Positions 46,701-56,505 of a stretch of DNA of 64,000 nt are shown in pieces; position 1 is the first letter of the stretch; each line of letters opens with the position of its first letter. Source of the DNA: Ananas comosus (taxonomy: Eukaryota > Streptophyta > Magnoliopsida > Poales > Bromeliaceae). Position numbers and translations under genes: made by a program. The notes under the pieces were generated by a model. The model was not told the DNA's origin and made no database searches. It saw only the letters and a list, made by a program, of their open reading frames with translations. The DNA lies in contig NC_033630.1 of assembly GCF_001540865.1 (NCBI RefSeq), positions 7,171,624 through 7,235,623 on the forward strand. The letters run 5' to 3'.

Positions 46701-49700
46701 ACCTTGATGCTTGCACATTCCTTACCGGCTTTAGAGCACCAGTTTACTAATTCGCTTGCTGTGACAAACGAGTCAGCTAACAGCCGGCCTTTGAGAAAGG
46801 CCGATTGTGTTGGGAAAATGATGGATGGCAGAGTAAGCGCAAGTCTATTGGCCAGAACTTTGGAGATGATTTTATGTATCCATTAAGGAGGCTAATGGGT
46901 CAGAAGTCTTTGGCCTTGCATGTTCCTTCTTTTTTGGAGATGAGGCATACGTATGAGTAATCTGTAGGGCCAGTGAATAGTTTATCGTCCTGTAGGTCAG
47001 AAAAGACCAAAAAGATGTATTCTTTCACCACCTCCCAAAAGGTTTGAAAGAAAATTAGCGAAAAACCGTCCGGCCCGAGGGCCTTCTCGCTGCCTAGTTG
47101 GAAGGTTGCTGTCTTGACTTCGTCGAGGGTAAATGGTGCTGTTAGGGAGTCGAGGTCCATCACTCTGTTAGAGTAATAGAGCTCGCTCCAGTTTCCGAAG
47201 GATGGTGTGATTTCCTCTGCACTGCCGAGCACTCGTTTAAAAAATTGGAAGAAGTAGGATCTCTTGTGTTCTTCGTTGGCGATTTGCTGATTGGCGTCAT
47301 CAACGATGAGTTCGATCGTATTGTTACGCTTTCGACCGTTGGCAATAGCGTGAAAAAATTTGGTGTTACCATCACCCTCCTTTAGACAGAGCTGTTTAGC
47401 CCTAGTTGTAGTATCCTTATACCTATGTATAGGATGACACGTGCCCCCATGCATGCATGCATGCATGCTTATTCATCAGAGGGTTGCAACATCTGCCTCC
47501 TTAATTAACTTTGCATTTTCTTCTCTCTCTCTCTCTAGAACCGAGTGTGTGCAAGGTGGAGTTCGGGTGGAGTTTCGTCGCCGACGTGGTGCCGCGGAGC
47601 CGTTCGGGCGCACGTTGTGTCGTATTGGTGCTGTGAGGAGCTTGGGCGGGCGTGGATTTCTGTCGTCCTCGACTTTGCGCCGACTCTTGAGGATCTATCG
47701 AGGTGAGTGCTCTGTGGAATTGCTGCGCATACTTCGGATATCATCAATTCGAGCTTAAGTGCTGATTCGCAGGATCTTGTCGTTGACTGTTAGTATTTCA
47801 GCTCGTACGCGACGTAAGAGCATCGGATTTCGACGAGATTTAGTTCGTTGAAACCGAGACTTCGAGACGAATTCATAGGATCCTTACTCGCCCGATTTGG
47901 AGAAGGTTTGCTCTGTCGAAATCCCTTTTTACTGAGTTACTGTTTGCCGAGCAGATTTCAGAGATGCTGTTTCGCAGGTTCCAGCGTCGACGTTTCGTAT
48001 TCTGGCCCGTTCTCTGCGTAGGAGCGTCGGAATTCAGCGAAACCTGGACCATTGGATTCGTGACTTTGAGACGAAGCTTCAGAACCCTTGTTTGCTGAAT
48101 TTGGATAAGGTTAGCTTGGTCGGATTTAATGCTTTCTTCGCTGCTGTTTTCTGGACAGATTTCGTGATTTTGAGTGTAATTGGGTTTACTTCTTCGCAGC
48201 AGGAGAACCGGGGACTTCGACGGACCAGCGAGGGATCATTTTGGATCCGGGCCACTTTCTTCGCTGCCAGGAGTTGCTTGAGAGGTGGGTTACATCGGTT
48301 TTGACTCCTAAGTTCTAATCGTCGACATGTATAGTTTTCAATTTTTGGATAATCTATTCTAGCTCGAATTCATGGATTAAATGGTAGATTGCATATCTGA
48401 ATTTGGAGCATGTGGTAATAAATTGAATAGGTTATACATGTTGGACTTGGGAATTGAATTAGGAGAAAACTTGCGATTTGGACCTGTCACTTGATTAAAC
48501 TGCCTGATTTAGCTCTAGGAGCCGTTATTAAATTGTACTGTCGCAGTATCCTCGAGACGAGTACTCCAGGTGGTTTAGTATACATTTACGCTCGTGCTGG
48601 TATGCCGAGTGAATTTTTACAGTGTTGTTCAGGTTGTTCCGGACTGTGGGGTGCCGTTAGAGTGACGGTGGACCCGTATCGCCTTTTTGGCGTCAGATTG
48701 TGCTGAGAGCACGTTACTCGTTGGTTGTTAGACCAGTTAGAGTCGATTTCTTGACTTTGGCTTTTCAGAGCCTGTTTGAGCTCGACAGAGATACGCTGCA
48801 TACTCGGTTGGGTAGCGCCCACGAGTGCCACTCCGGAGTCAGGCTTGTGCTTTCGCGTTGGTGTCGCTCATGCCAGTTGGACTTGCTCTCCACGGACCAG
48901 TTAGTGTGGAGGTAGCTGGACAGTCACAACGGGGCAGGGACGGGTGTATTCACAGTCCCCGGGACGGGTATGTTTACAGTCCCGATTGGATTGGGTCAAA
49001 TTGGACAATTCCTGCAGTTGGTTAGTATAGAGCATGATAGTGTAGTAATTGATAGCGGTAGAGTTTACTTCCTGCTTTTCTGACTACTCTTGCTCCCTTC
49101 TGTAGACTTAGTGGGTAGACCGATGTTGTTTTGGGCGGCACCCACTGAGGACTACCTGTTTTTACAGTAGTTCTCACGCCCAGTTGTTACTCCTGTTTTG
49201 CAGAGCCACAGGTGCCGGCTGCTGCATCTTCCGCCGACCAGGATCGAGGCAAGGGCGTTGCGAGCTAGAGCCCTACCCGACAGTCAGAGCTAGAGGCTTT
49301 CCCCTACTGCAGGTAGTTGTTGTTTTGGAGTTTATGTACATAGTTGTTTAACTCGCCAATGCGAGTAGCCTTGTATTTTGGATTCTAGCTATGTATATGA
49401 AACTCAGTTATTTAGTTTTTGAGCAGCTCTATGCTACTGTTTGTAGTATCGTATTTCTTCAGGTACTTTGACGCTTCGTATACAGGGGAAATTCCTTTGT
49501 ATACGGCGGATTTGTCGGCGTGCCCGGGGAACGAGATATCCGGGGCGTGACACTAGTCCTCCAAAGGATTTCTTCCTCCTTTAAGATAAGCTGGAGTTGT
49601 GATTTGAGCTCAGCCCGCTTGTCCAGTGTATCCTGAGGCAAGTTTTGTAGTTTCTCTAGTTGGTCAATAGTTTGAAGTTCCGTCAGTAAGTGCTTCTTAG

Positions 49701-52700
49701 CTAGGGAGATGCAGTGGAAGTGCGTCCTGCACCATTCTTTTATTCAAACTCTGCAGTGCCTAAGCTTAGCCGTGATAGCGAGGATGGCCGAATTCTTGCG
49801 AGAGACTTCGTTCCACTAGGCCGGTACATTGGAAATGAAATCCTCCTTAGTGAGCCAAACATGCTCAAATCGGAATCATCGTGGCGCGGGAGGGAGCCCC
49901 GTTGTAAGCATGATCGTGGTATGGTCAGAAGTGATCCTAGGGAAAGTTTTAACTTTGCAAAGAGGGAAGGATTGGTCCCATTCCGTTGAGACAAGGAATC
50001 TGTCGAGCTTGGCCAGGGAGGGTCTGTGTTGCATATTCGACTAAGTAAAATTTTGATTAGACAAAGGTAGATCGATGACCGCGAGATTACTGATGAGGTC
50101 AGAGAACATGGCCATAGCTTTAGAACTCCAAGGGTTTCCTTTCCTTTCAGATTGGTTCGTCGTGAAGTTGAAGTCTCCACATATTACCCAATTGGAAGAG
50201 TATGTGTTATTGAGGGAGAGCAGTTCGGAACAAAACTCGTCTTTGCCATCCCATGATGGAGGCCCGTAGACGTTCGTGACCTAGAAGGATTTTCCACTTG
50301 CGAGGTGAGTTAAGTAGAGAGTCAGCGAGTACCTTCGCACTAAAACTTCGGAGCATCAAAAGAATTTCAAACTCCAACACGTGATTAAGCCACCGGAAGC
50401 CCCTATTGCAATGATGAAGCTCTAAAGCATCGAAAGTCATTGTACATTTATCCAAAAAAAACTATGTACTTTCCATTTTGCTCTTAGAAATTGGACAAAA
50501 TGTGTTAGAATTATCTATACTTTTACATAAGTCATGAGTTCAATTTTCATATGCTGTGAATTTTGTGCGGGTTTGATTTCTGCATATTGCGAATTTATAT
50601 AGGTCTTAGGGAAAGGGAGAATTGGTGGGATAATCATCCTGTCCTACGGCGGGAGGTCGGGATAGGTCGAGTTATGTTCAAAGCGACGGAAGGCTGGTTG
50701 GACCTAGTTATTGTTGGCTTAAAGAGACTAGCATCCTGTCTTATAGTGGGAGGTCGGGTTGGATTGAATCATATTTGAAATAGCGAGAGGCTGATTAGGC
50801 CAAATTAATTGAGACTCTTGAGTGATGTGTCTGTTCGCTTCAAGTAAATTGGTTATATTTTTTTAATAGCTTGAGCTTTTGAAATTAATTGTTAGTGCCA
50901 ATGATCCGACAAAATTTTCCATCCAAATATTCAAAATTTTGCTATTGGCCACCTAGGTTCGTATTTTTAACAACATGAAATGACTAATATTACTAAAATG
51001 ATCAAGAAACAATAAGAACATATTCTAACAGTGGAGAAGTATTTTTTTGATATTAAAATTTAGTTTGCAGTACACAAATTGATTCTTAGGCTTCGTTTGG
51101 AATTGCGGGGAGATTGCGTTACGTGTGGTGAGAAAGTACGTTGGAAAAATACCCTGTTTGTTTCCGTAATATTGCGTTCCGCATATCGCGATGAGTCGGT
51201 TACGATATATTTTTTGCGATCCCACCGGAGAACGCAGAAGCATATCCCTATATGCTTTTTTCTCAACTCGATTTTATCTAATAGCGTTAGATAGACCTCA
51301 ATACCAAACTAAGCCTTAGTACTTGAATTAAATGTGATAATTATAGTCATGTATACTCATGAAATTGATTTTTGATATCAAGAAGACATATATATAACTA
51401 ACATGCATCGTTTATGTTTGTTGACCCAGTGGCTAATACTAATCATTTTAAAATTTCAAAATACGAATCAAGATGATTAATTGCAAAATTTTAAAAGATT
51501 AGATGATAAATAAAAAGTTTTAAAAGTTTAGGTGGCTACCTATAAATGGGTAAGAATTGAACGGTTTTGATTACTTTGGCCCTTATAAAGTTGTTAGTTG
51601 CTTCATTGAAAGCCCTCTTCCTGAAAAATATATTAAAATTAGTGTAGTAACTCGTGCGATACGGTGGATAGATAATAGAAGAAAAAACAGAAAATATTGA
51701 AGAGGAAAAAGAAAGGACTTTGGAAAATAAAAATTCAAGCGTGTGTGTGTGTTTTTTTTTTTTAGTGAAATGTATGAATTGAACTAACCAATATGACTAT
51801 TTAAAACAGATAACTGCCCAGAATAATCATTCAAATGAAAAACCTGTAAAGATCGTATGAAGATGGAGATGATAATGTTGCGATGATGACGACGATAGCG
51901 ATGAAAACCTTATAAAAGTTTGCAGAATTTTGCCGCCTTTTGGATATGGGATGGTCAGAAGTTGCGGACCAGAATTGCCACATCAATTATGAAATTAAAA
52001 CTAACCTCTAAATTAATCAAAATAATGCATATAAATAAAATCCTTGGTTGATGCAACCACCAAATCAAAAACAATGCAAATAAATTAAATCCTAAGTGGA
52101 TACATAGAAAGAATTCAAGATTAAAATAAAGAAAAGAAAAATTAGGTTTAGGGTTTCGTTTTCCAAACCTACTCCTCAATCCGTACATTATTGTTGTCCA
52201 ATTAGCTTACTCTACTGAAAAAGCCGTTCGATTACCTTCTTTTTCCATAATCTGAAGAGATCGACATAGATAAAAACCCTAGAAGCACTTTCTTGATTAG
52301 GGATGGTCGAGTCGAGTTAGCTTGGCACGGATTAGGGCTTTTAGGATTTTCTTGCTCTTCCCCAATCTCTAGATCTGAAAGTAATAACTATTTATCTTCT
52401 TCTCTTTTAATTTTGTAGGTTATGAATTGTTTAAAAGAGAAGAAAGGACTAATATTTTTTTTGAGAGATAGGTAGCACGCTACCCGCTTTGTTTATTTCA
52501 TTTAGAAATAAACTTAGTTAGAAATGTGAATCAACTAGGATTCGAACTTGGGTCTCGGGTACTAACCACCAAGCCCTTTGCCACTTGCTCTAGGGACGGT
52601 CGGTAAGAAAGGACTAATATTGAAGAGGAAAAAATTGGAACGTATAAATTAAAGAGCACATTGATTACAGGTCATTGAATAGAAAGGAGGGGAAGGGAAA

Positions 52701-53199
52701 AGCCAAGAGTAAAGATTAGTTTAAAAAAAAGTTAGTGAGGGTAAAGGAAAACTTACCACGTGGCAAAAATATTGAAAATTCATATAGGTTGAATAGAGAG
52801 GAGGGGAGGAGAAAAGCCAAGAGTAAAGATCAGTTCAAAAAAAGAGCTAGTAAGGATGAAGAAAAATTTGCTACGTGACAAAAATATTTAGAATTCATAT
52901 AGGTTAATAGACGATTTCACAGTTACGAAGTATTACGTCCCCTTGCACAATTATTGAAATGGCAGTGCAATACCGCATATTGTAGCTATCTTTAGTTTCC
53001 TCAGTCATCGACTCTTCAATTAAATAAGCTTAAACTAAAAGAAAATAATCCACAATTGTTGATATGGCAGTACTCTCGCGCTCATTGTAGCAATCTTAGC
53101 CAGGTTTCCTTAATCATCAACTCTCAATTTAATAAACTTAACTTAAAATAATTGTCCAGGTCCGAAAAGTTGGGAGAGAGAGAACTTTCTTCTTTTTTC

Positions 53200-53230
<31 letters not shown>

Positions 53231-55009
53231 AGAAATCTGGTAGGCACCACGCTAGCCAACCAACAAATCAACTATGTGCACAGTGCTCAAAAGAAATAGA
53301 ACACTCAAGGAAGTACCTAGTTAAGACAAATGATTAGTTTTTTGGGCAACTGGATATTCCAATCAATCTCTTTAATAAGCATTTGAAATTGTGATTAAAA
53401 AATCATCAATTGTAGAATCTTTTCTTGAGAAGATGTGCATTTGTATGTGCTTCAAAATTGATGGAAACTAAATTGTAGTTATTTTCAGCAATATTAAGTC
53501 AATTAATTAAGATTGATAAAGAGAAAATACAGAAAATAATTAAGCTGGACAGTTGAACGATGTGTGCGCTCAGATAAGCAAAGCTGAACGAAAATTTAAG
53601 AGAAATTGATTTAACAACATACTAGCGCAAACTGTACTCAGCAATTGCATAGTAACTATAAGAAACTTGTCCTCCAAGAATAAATTTTATTAGTTTTGTC
53701 GCTATTGCGGCTTTGCTCGGTCTTTGCTCTTGATCTAATCGATTCTTGAATAGAAAGTTAAAGGCTGATCTATTCCAAATATTATTTATAATTTGTTATA
53801 ATGATTTAAACAGGTGAAGCCCAGAGCGAGCTCAGCCAGAATGGCATATCTTGCACGTCTGATAGGAGCTCCGATGTATGCATCACCTCAGCCGCCGTGA
53901 GGATAGCCACATCTGCCTCCTCCTCCTCCCACTCGTTGTCCGCAGTCTACCTTGTCGGCAACCAACAATTGCCTCGCAACTCCGACATTATTTTCCGCCC
54001 GTATCCAAGGAAGTTCGACCCTGAAGCAATGCAGGAAACTTCGCCTATTCAAATCGTCGGCGGCCATCCGAACCCCCCGCCCTGCGACATCACCCACCCC
54101 CTCCCTGCCGTCATCTTCTCCACCGGTGGCTTCGCCGGCAACTTCTTCCACGATATCAACGATCTCATCATCCCCTTATTCCTCACGACGGGCCACCTCC
54201 GCTCCCGCATCCGCCTCGTTGCCACAGACTTCAGACCTTGGTGGGCGCACAAGTACCGCCGCGTCCTCTCCCGCCTCGCTGCGGATGAAATTATAGCCGC
54301 CTCTTCCGCCTTCGCTGACGTCGGCCCTGCCAAAGTCCACTGCTTCCCAGCAGCCATTGTTGGCCTCAAGTACCACGGAAACCTTGCATGCAACGTGTCC
54401 GACGCTCCGAGCGGCATCTCCGTGCAGAAGTTCCGTCGCTTCCTCCACGAGGCCCTCTCCCTCAAGGCGGATCGGGTAGTTCGAGCCGAGGAGCCGACCG
54501 TGGTCCTCATCTCGCGGCGTAACTCACGAGCGCTGCTAAATGAAGACGAAATAATTGAGACGGCGAGAGAGATCGGCTTCCGCGTGGAGATTGCCGCTCC
54601 GAAGAGAATGTGGAAGATGGAAAGCTTCGCGGAGCTGGTAAACGGATGTGGGGTCTTGATGGGGGTTCATGGTGCTGGACTGACGAATATGGTATTCCTT
54701 CCGCCGGGGGCTGTACTGCTGCAAGTGGTGCCGTGGGGGCTCGACTGGGCGTCGGAGGTGTACTATGGTCAGCCGGCACAACAAATGGGGCTACAGTATG
54801 TTGAGTACCACATAGAGGTGCAGGAGAGTACCTTGTACGACAAGTACCCAGGGGATCATCCAATTCTCGCCGATCCGTGGTCGATCAACAATCAAGGATA
54901 CAACGTGAGCAAGCCGGTGTACGTTGATGGGCAGAATTTGAGACTAAATTTGACGCGGTTCAGGGAGACACTGCTGCTAGCTTTCCAATTGCTCCCGCGA
55001 CCATCGTGA
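37625..55009 (+). CDS. GT61 family glycosyltransferase (DUF563), three exons
   Basis: Joining exons 37625-37745, 37903-38058 and 53814-55009 gives 490 codons plus stop, with splice phases that fit exactly (C|TG and G|GT). The protein has a short basic cytoplasmic tail, one membrane anchor (residues ~12-31, LALPGLMIFLLIPILYTLIL), a variable stem in exon 2, and a GT61 catalytic domain with a CDI.HP…VIFSTGGFAGNFFHD block (~183-206), SRRNSR, and VHGAGLTN (~377-384). It ends with VDGQNLRLNLTRFRETL, typical of the family. This layout is a type II Golgi enzyme. Family members add xylose, arabinose or GlcNAc-type sugars, often to xylan in commelinid monocots; the donor and acceptor here cannot be told from sequence. 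Length is normal for the family and no frame damage is seen. Intron 2 is about 15.8 kb, filled with transposons. No symbol is assigned because the subgroup is uncertain. Confidence 0.9.
37903..38058 (+). CDS. GT61 gene, exon 2 (stem region)
   Basis: It begins after AAG at 37902 and completes a Leu codon with exon 1. It codes a hydrophilic Ser/Glu/Lys-rich stem (KSQVSPRESSLSLRSDGKSK…VEEFNKFLTHKLARG). The donor is AGAG|GTTGTT, weaker than that of exon 1. Confidence 0.75.
38426..39255. mobile_element. Long-TIR element T1 (copy 2), in intron 2
   Basis: The left end GATTAATTGCATACATGTTTC and right end …CTGTATGTAATTAATCC are inverted copies, and the arms continue through the AACATAGTAAATTACAAATA block. 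The interior has CT-rich then GA-rich stretches (38678-38720, 38960-39005) recalling the minisatellite of copy 1, but no repeat array. More diverged than copy 1. Confidence 0.65.
39256..41919. other. Intronic DNA, no gene recognised
   Basis: AT-rich. Segments 40236-40345 and 40900-41030 carry CTCGAG/GAGCTC-rich phrases (CTCGAGCTCGATTTGAAATT, AGCAAACTCGAG) like the ends of a decayed MITE, but I cannot define it. Remaining parts show nothing. Confidence 0.4.
41920..42005 (-). mobile_element. LINE 3'-tail fragment
   Basis: A T run (41920-41928), then the hairpin GGTAGCACGCTACC (41939-41952) and GCTTCATTCATT. This is the same 3' end as the LINEs at 44.7 and 59.95 kb, here only ~80 bp long. Such short 5'-truncated copies are normal LINE products. 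Confidence 0.6.
42258..42800. repeat. AT-rich tandem repeat, unit about 105 bp
   Basis: Each unit has a core like GTTCCATTGCCTAACAAACC followed by ATAAGA…TTAAAGTTAAAAATA and A-rich sequence. Cores are at about 42260, 42418, 42510, 42615 and 42722. The Phe-rich minus-strand frame over it is an artefact. Confidence 0.65.
43109..43630. mobile_element. F1 foldback element, complete
   Basis: Outer end GAGGCTACTATGCTTTTGG. Left end palindrome region 43128-43153. Right end palindrome 43600-43629 is identical to that of the half element at 4138-4167 (CTGGAAGCACGGA / TCCGTGCTTCCAG). Both arms are readable. Here no long (TA)n remains beside it. Confidence 0.75.
44020..44183. mobile_element. MITE end fragment
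   Basis: The segment ends with CGAGCCAAACCGAACCATCC and ACACCCCTA, the reverse of the common plant TAGGGGTGTGGATGG element end. Only one end is seen. Confidence 0.4.
44229..44262. repeat. (AAAAT)n microsatellite
   Basis: About seven pentanucleotide units. Confidence 0.85.
44979..45482 (-). pseudogene. LINE zf-RVT domain
   Basis: It reads FTVKSLY…HIWSLKISVKIKVFIRLL…LPTADRLLRQG…CVLCAVLPECCDHLFCKCVF. This is the zinc-binding domain after plant LINE reverse transcriptases (C-x2-C … H-x4-C). The segment between it and the RT (45603-45857, KWWWCFFNEP…) is the normal connection. Confidence 0.82.
46115..46546 (-). pseudogene. LINE reverse transcriptase, catalytic part with altered active site
   Basis: The GQGDPLSPYLFLPVADCLAR block precedes VLIQYADNTINFCK. 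The active-site motif in working relatives is YADD; here the second Asp is Asn (YADN). A LYLGLPL block follows. Frame breaks lie on both sides. Confidence 0.82.
46900..47406 (-). pseudogene. LINE reverse transcriptase, N-terminal part
   Basis: Contains KEGDGNTKFFHAIANGRKRN, then LGSEKALGPDGFSLIFFQTF, the classic plant LINE KxPGPDGF region, here ALGPDGF. It stops in SKKEGT, where a frameshift occurs. The first residues of the open frame before AKQL come from the inserted LTR and do not belong to the LINE. Confidence 0.8.
47407..49552 (+). mobile_element. Solo LTR of family D inserted in the LINE
   Basis: It runs from TGTAGTATCC to GGGGCGTGACA. A perfect 5-bp duplication, CTAGT, flanks it (47402-47406 and 49553-49557), and removing it rejoins the LINE reading (…ILWRT / AKQL…). 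The last 660 bases match window positions 1-661, and the whole matches 31608-34214 in reverse. It holds a (CATG)n stretch at 47448-47468 and sub-repeats near 47800 and 48010 (CGTACGCGACGTAAGAGC / TGCGTAGGAGCGTCGGAAT). 2146 bp, no gag-pol. Confidence 0.9.
50600..50820. repeat. Imperfect tandem duplication, ~105 bp unit
   Basis: Two units share CATCCTGTCCTACGGCGGGA / CATCCTGTCTTATAGTGGGA, then GGTCGGG and GGCTGGTTGGACC / GGCTGATTAGGCC phrases. Confidence 0.6.
51089..51315. mobile_element. Tourist-like MITE (PIF/Harbinger type)
   Basis: Terminal repeats GGCTTCGTTTGG and CCAAACTAAGCC with a perfect TTA duplication (51086-51088 and 51316-51318), which is the Tourist hallmark. 227 bp, no ORF of its own; the overlapping short frames are chance. 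In intron 2 of the GT61 gene. Confidence 0.75.
51641..51672 (-). mobile_element. Helitron-like 3' terminus, weak
   Basis: The reverse complement reads CCACCGTATCGCACGAG, then a short spacer and CTAAT. It resembles the ends at 2886-2915 and 37425-37456 with CTAA in place of CTAG. Confidence 0.3.
52457..52604 (-). mobile_element. tRNA-derived SINE (Au-like) with perfect 17-bp target duplication
   Basis: On the minus strand it starts at 52604, has an A-box-like stretch (TAGAGCAAGTGG at 52592-52581) and a B box (GTTCGAATCCT at 52548-52538), then the tail hairpin GGTAGCGTGCTACC (52484-52471) and an A run. AAGAAAGGACTAATATT occurs on both sides (52440-52456 and 52605-52621). The 148-bp body resembles the plant Au SINE family as I know it. 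It is not a tRNA gene: no acceptor stem or anticodon arm is kept. Confidence 0.85.
52677..52905. repeat. Tandem duplication, ~113-bp unit
   Basis: Two units start GAATAGAAAGGAGGGGA and GAATAGAGAGGAGGGGA and share GCCAAGAGTAAAGAT and TTCATATAGGTT ends. Confidence 0.8.
52950..53155. repeat. Second tandem duplication, ~100-bp unit, diverged
   Basis: Both units share CACAATT…TTGATATGGCAGT-like, CATTGTAGC and TCATC…CTC…AATTTAATAAACTTAA phrases. Confidence 0.55.
53814..55009 (+). CDS. GT61 gene, exon 3 (catalytic domain)
   Basis: The acceptor is TTTAAACAG|GT at 53813/53814. The frame is open from there, through a Cys pair region (GISCTSDRSSDVCIT) usual at the start of GT61 luminal domains, to TGA at 55007-55009. 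It is GC-rich against its AT-rich surroundings, as in many monocot genes. N-glycosylation sequons include NVSD, NVSK and NLTR. The internal GTG at 53897 is not the start. Confidence 0.92.
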
Positions 55010-55294
55010 GTATGCCGATTAAGGGCGAACAATTAATTAAACAAGAAAAAACAATTCTATCTGCTCGATGCCATTATGTGAATAATATACCGAGAAATTA
55101 AGTCTTCTTAAATCTTAATTAATACCGATTATTAATTTCTTGTTAGACGTGTCACTGTTAACCGGTCAGAGTGCCATTTCTTGGACATCTAATTAATTCT
55201 TTCAAAAAATTTAAAAAGGGTAAATGAAAGAAATCTCAATAAGGCTATTTTAGTTTGATGACAGTGTCTTCTTGGCGCGTGATATGATCCACGA

Positions 55295-55300
55295 AATAAA
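55295..55300 (+). terminator. Candidate polyadenylation signal of the GT61 gene
   Basis: AATAAA 286 bases after the stop codon. Plant signals are loose, so this is only a candidate. Confidence 0.35.
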
Positions 55301-55573
55301 ATTGTTCACAGAAGACTCTTCTGAATATTTAAAGAATGAACAACTACTTAATTATGAACATATTACATGCCGTTCATGTCGCGCTTGTAACTAGCTAGAA
55401 TTGTAATTGATAATCAATTTGTCATATTCCAGTTCCTTTCATGAGTATAAGTTTCATTTTCAAATATATAAATGTGCACACCAAATCGTATAAAATGCAA
55501 ACAACTATTTTAGAGACTAAACAAAATGTAAGTGGGATGTATTGGTATCTGCCGGATTATTCATTCCTCTTTA

Positions 55574-56416
55574 GGGCTACATTTGGTACCGAAATATCTC
55601 GGAACAACACGGGAACAACACGGGATATTTCTCAATTTGCAACCAAACGTACGGTAGAAGAAAAGGGGGGGAACGGATTATTCCGATCAAAATAAGTTGT
55701 TTTGGGTTGTTCTGCATCAACCCATTAAAATTTGTACCCACGGAAAGTGAGAACAACTTTTTTTTTTTTTTTCTCTTTATTTTATTAAATAAATAGATAT
55801 ATAAATAAAAATATTAATATATATAAATATTATTTTTATGATAATATATTTATACTTAAATTTTATTATATAATATAAATTAATTAAATTTGATATATTA
55901 TTTATTTTATTAAGTTTTATCATATATATATTAATATATAATTATTTTAATTTATATTAAGTATTATATATATATATAATTATTTTTTCAGTATTATATA
56001 TTTTTTAATTTGTATTGAAATTTATACTATTATTAATTAAAATTATAAGGATACCGTTACATATGTTATGAATAAATTATATAAAATAAATTACTATTAT
56101 ATATAGTAAATAAATATACTATTTTAAATTAAATTGTTACATAAAATATTATATTATAAATTACTATAAGAAATAATTTTATAAAATAATTTTATATAAA
56201 ATATACTAATATAAATTAATTATTTTATTTTTAAAAATATATTTAAACATTGTTCTACACTTTTTATCCAAATGCTACTAAAGATATCTTCTAAAATATT
56301 TTCGAATGCATCCAAATACAAATTTATAATTGTTCTATCTTGTACTGAAATATTTCCTGTTTTCGGGAACAACAAAAATTATTCTCCAAAATTGAATTCT
56401 CCAACCAAACGTAGTC
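55574..56416. mobile_element. Non-autonomous DNA element, AT-rich inside
   Basis: The left end GGGCTACATTTGGTACC pairs with CCAACCAAACGTAGTC at the right. The inner arms pair too (GAAATATCTCGGAACAAC / GTACTGAAATATTTCCTG… GGGAACAAC in inverted context). TTA stands before the left end, but no clear matching duplication is on the right. The core is almost pure A/T with no ORF. Confidence 0.5.
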
Positions 56417-56505
56417 TAGGTGTCTAGCAACCGTGTTAGATTCTTATGATATTGATAACTATTTAAAACATCCAAAGATTAATTTGACCATTAAGATCAA
56501 ATTTA

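Larger units (their letters stand above)
44689..50455 (-). mobile_element. LINE (L1-type), antisense in intron 2, split by a solo LTR
   Basis: Reading on the minus strand: endonuclease remains (50300-49740; GDFNF, FTWSN and LDRFLVS-type blocks in several frames), linker (…LKEEEILWRT), then the interruption by the LTR at 47407-49552, then …AKQLCLKEGDGNTKFFHAIA, reverse transcriptase, and a zf-RVT Cys/His region near 45.1 kb. The 3' end is at 44689 with T/A-rich sequence and the tail hairpin (44703-44714). The 5' side is truncated at about 50450. Without the LTR about 3.6 kb remain. It has frameshifts and a damaged active site, so it is dead. Confidence 0.85.
38059..53813 (+). other. Intron 2 of the GT61 gene, 15.8 kb, transposon-filled
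   Basis: GT at 38059 and AG at 53812-53813. Within it are T1 copy 2, a LINE tail fragment, an hAT-like element with an F1 inside, an antisense LINE split by a solo LTR, a Tourist MITE, a Helitron-like end, a SINE and several tandem duplications. No second host gene is recognisable inside. Confidence 0.75.

Noticed and set aside
52538..52592. tRNA gene
   Set aside because: The pol III boxes belong to a SINE with an A tail and a 17-bp target duplication; a tRNA fold is not kept.
53952..54863. Frames of 82-153 codons overlapping exon 3 of the GT61 gene
   Set aside because: Shadow frames of a GC-rich real coding exon.
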